From assembly GCA_030836705.1 (NCBI GenBank), contig JAUPLZ010000155.1, positions 1 to 6,864 on the forward strand: a stretch of 6,864 nt of DNA, given 5' to 3'. A program made the position numbers and the translations under genes. The notes under the pieces are model-generated. The model searched no databases. It had not been told where the DNA came from and worked only from the letters and a program-made list of their open reading frames with translations. Of the stretch, positions 5,728-6,864 are shown piece by piece. Positions within the stretch are counted from its first letter, which is position 1. Each line of letters starts with the position of its first letter. This DNA comes from Campylobacterota bacterium. GTDB lineage: Bacteria > Campylobacterota > Campylobacteria > Campylobacterales > SZUA-545.

Positions 5728-6847
5728 GCTTTATCTAGACAGTTTTTAATTTTTTCTATTATGCTTTGGTCTTCAAGCGATGATGTATCTTGTGTTATCT
5801 CTTCGCCTTTTGCAAGCGCTCTTAAAAGTCTTCTCATAATCTTTCCGCTTCTTGTTTTTGGCAATCCAGGGACAAAAACTACACTATCGGCTTTTGCAAT
5901 AGCTCCGATTCGCTTGGTGATGATGGTGTTTATCTCTTTTATCATATCCACCTCTTCTGCAAACCCATCTTCGCTTTTTAATACCGCATAGATAAACACG
6001 CTCTCACCTTTTATCTCATCCGGCTTGCCGACAACCGCACACTCTGCAATATTTGGATGAGAACTAACCTCTGCTTCTATTTCTGCCGTTCCTAGCCTAT
6101 GACCTGAAACATTTAAAACATCGTCGGTTCTGCCGGTAATTGTGATATATCCGTTTTCATCGTAGATTGCGCCGTCGCCGGTAAAATAAACAGGCTTACC
6201 GTCTTTTTTTACATGACCGAAATAGTTATTTTTGTATCTTTGAGGATCGCCCCAAACGCCTCTTATCATTGACGGCCAAGGTTTTGTAAAACACATCAAT
6301 CCTTTTTCGCCAACCGGCATCTTATTGCCATCCATATCCACAATCTCGGCAATAATTCCAGGAAGCGGAAGCGTTGCGCAAGCAGGTTTTAAAGGCGTAG
6401 CTCCCGGAAGCGGGGTTATCATATGTCCGCCTGTTTCTGTCTGCCAATATGTATCAATTATCGGGCATTTGCTTTTGCCGATTTTTTCATAATACCACAT
6501 CCAAGCCTCTGGATTTATAGGCTCACCTACACTTCCTAATATTCTAAGACTTGATAAATCATACTTTGACGGCTCGTCATAACCTACTTTTTTTAGCATT
6601 CTTATTGCCGTCGGCGCTGTATAAAAATGAGTGACTTTGTACTCCTCTATCATTTTCCACCATCTTCCGGCATCCGGATAAACAGGCACTCCTTCGTACA
6701 TAATAGTCGTCGCACCCATCGCCAAAGGACCATATAAAATATAAGTATGTCCGGTAATCCAGCCCAAATCCGCCGTACACCAATATGTATCATCCTCTTT
6801 TACATCAAAAACCCATTCCATGGTCATCTGCGCCCACAAAATATATC
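5724..6847 (-). CDS. acs: Acetyl-CoA synthetase, C-terminal part (5' end lost at contig end)
   Basis: Acs activates acetate with ATP to acetyl-AMP and then forms acetyl-CoA, in the cytoplasm. About 373 genuine codons are present; the family is about 650 residues, so roughly the first 275, including the SGSTGKPKG P-loop, are missing. Visible motifs, in order, are WCTADLGWITGHTYILYGPL, DTYWQTETGGHMITPLPGA, YFTGDGAIYDENGYITITGRTDDVLNVSGHRLG (the hinge and CoA-binding region) and PKTRSGKIMRR. The lysine of this last motif (codon 5841-5843) is the catalytic residue controlled by reversible acetylation in known Acs enzymes. The TTG at 6837-6839 is not a start. The frame reads on as Ile and Tyr, as in the expected GY(I/L)LWAQMT, and is then broken by a TGA made where adapter sequence joins at 6848. 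The gene overlaps the downstream rlmI-type gene by 4 nt. Confidence 0.95.
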
Positions 6848-6864
6848 AGATCGGAAGAGCACAC
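6848..6864 (+). other. Illumina TruSeq adapter remnant (not genomic)
   Basis: The last 17 bases, AGATCGGAAGAGCACAC, are identical to the start of the standard Illumina TruSeq read-1 adapter. They lie exactly at the contig end and interrupt the conserved acs reading frame, where a Gly codon (GGN) is expected but TGA is read. They should be treated as untrimmed sequencing adapter. Confidence 0.96.

Noticed and set aside
5761..5991. Plus-strand open frame inside acs
   Set aside because: Antisense to the conserved Acs C-terminal domain, including the acetylated-lysine motif; no independent support.
6577..6783. Second minus-strand frame inside acs
   Set aside because: Shifted-frame reading of the same strand as acs; the true frame gives the conserved Acs sequence throughout.
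1..6864. Search for a CRISPR array, tRNA, rRNA, transposon or undescribed multi-gene system
   Set aside because: Almost all of the sequence is accounted for by recognised housekeeping and flagellar genes; the two short spacers (78 and 83 nt) are too small to hide such a system.

Overview
The window is AT-rich and looks like a contig from a member of the Campylobacterota (formerly Epsilonproteobacteria). The genus cannot be fixed by eye; a free-living relative of Sulfurimonas or Arcobacter is plausible, and this is inference. The main evidence is the gene order flhF-flhG-(small membrane protein)-fliA-fliM-fliY. As I recall, this matches the Campylobacter jejuni block Cj0064c to Cj0059c. The protein sequences also have the Campylobacterota flavour, such as a FliA of about 231 residues and a FliY with its own SpoA domain.

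Positions 1-4183 (+ strand) hold a tightly packed flagellar operon. It starts with the C-terminal end of FlhF, an SRP-like GTPase that places the polar flagellum. FlhG, a MinD-like ATPase that controls flagellar number, overlaps it by ATGA. Next come a two-helix membrane protein of unknown function, FliA (sigma-28), FliM (C-ring switch protein with the CheY-P binding motif) and FliY (C-ring switch protein with a CheC-like domain). Gaps are at most about 12 nt or the genes overlap, so they are probably co-transcribed and translationally coupled. Together they cover where and how many flagella are built, late-gene transcription, and the motor switch.

Positions 4184-4551 hold a short spacer, a small lipoprotein with an Ala/Pro/Glu-rich repetitive tail and a very strong ribosome binding site, and a perfect 11-bp hairpin. 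The hairpin lies between the lipoprotein gene and the convergent minus-strand genes.

Positions 4552-6847 (- strand) hold an overlapping pair. acs (acetyl-CoA synthetase, only its C-terminal part present) is followed by an RlmI-family 23S rRNA cytosine-5 methyltransferase gene, overlapping it by ATGA. The last 17 bases (6848-6864) are identical to the start of the Illumina TruSeq adapter. They are not genomic, and they create a false stop codon in the acs frame.

I found no CRISPR array, tRNA, rRNA, insertion sequence or new defence-type system. The points most worth checking are the adapter artefact, the conserved unknown gene between flhG and fliA, the repetitive lipoprotein, and the altered phosphatase-like motif in FliY.
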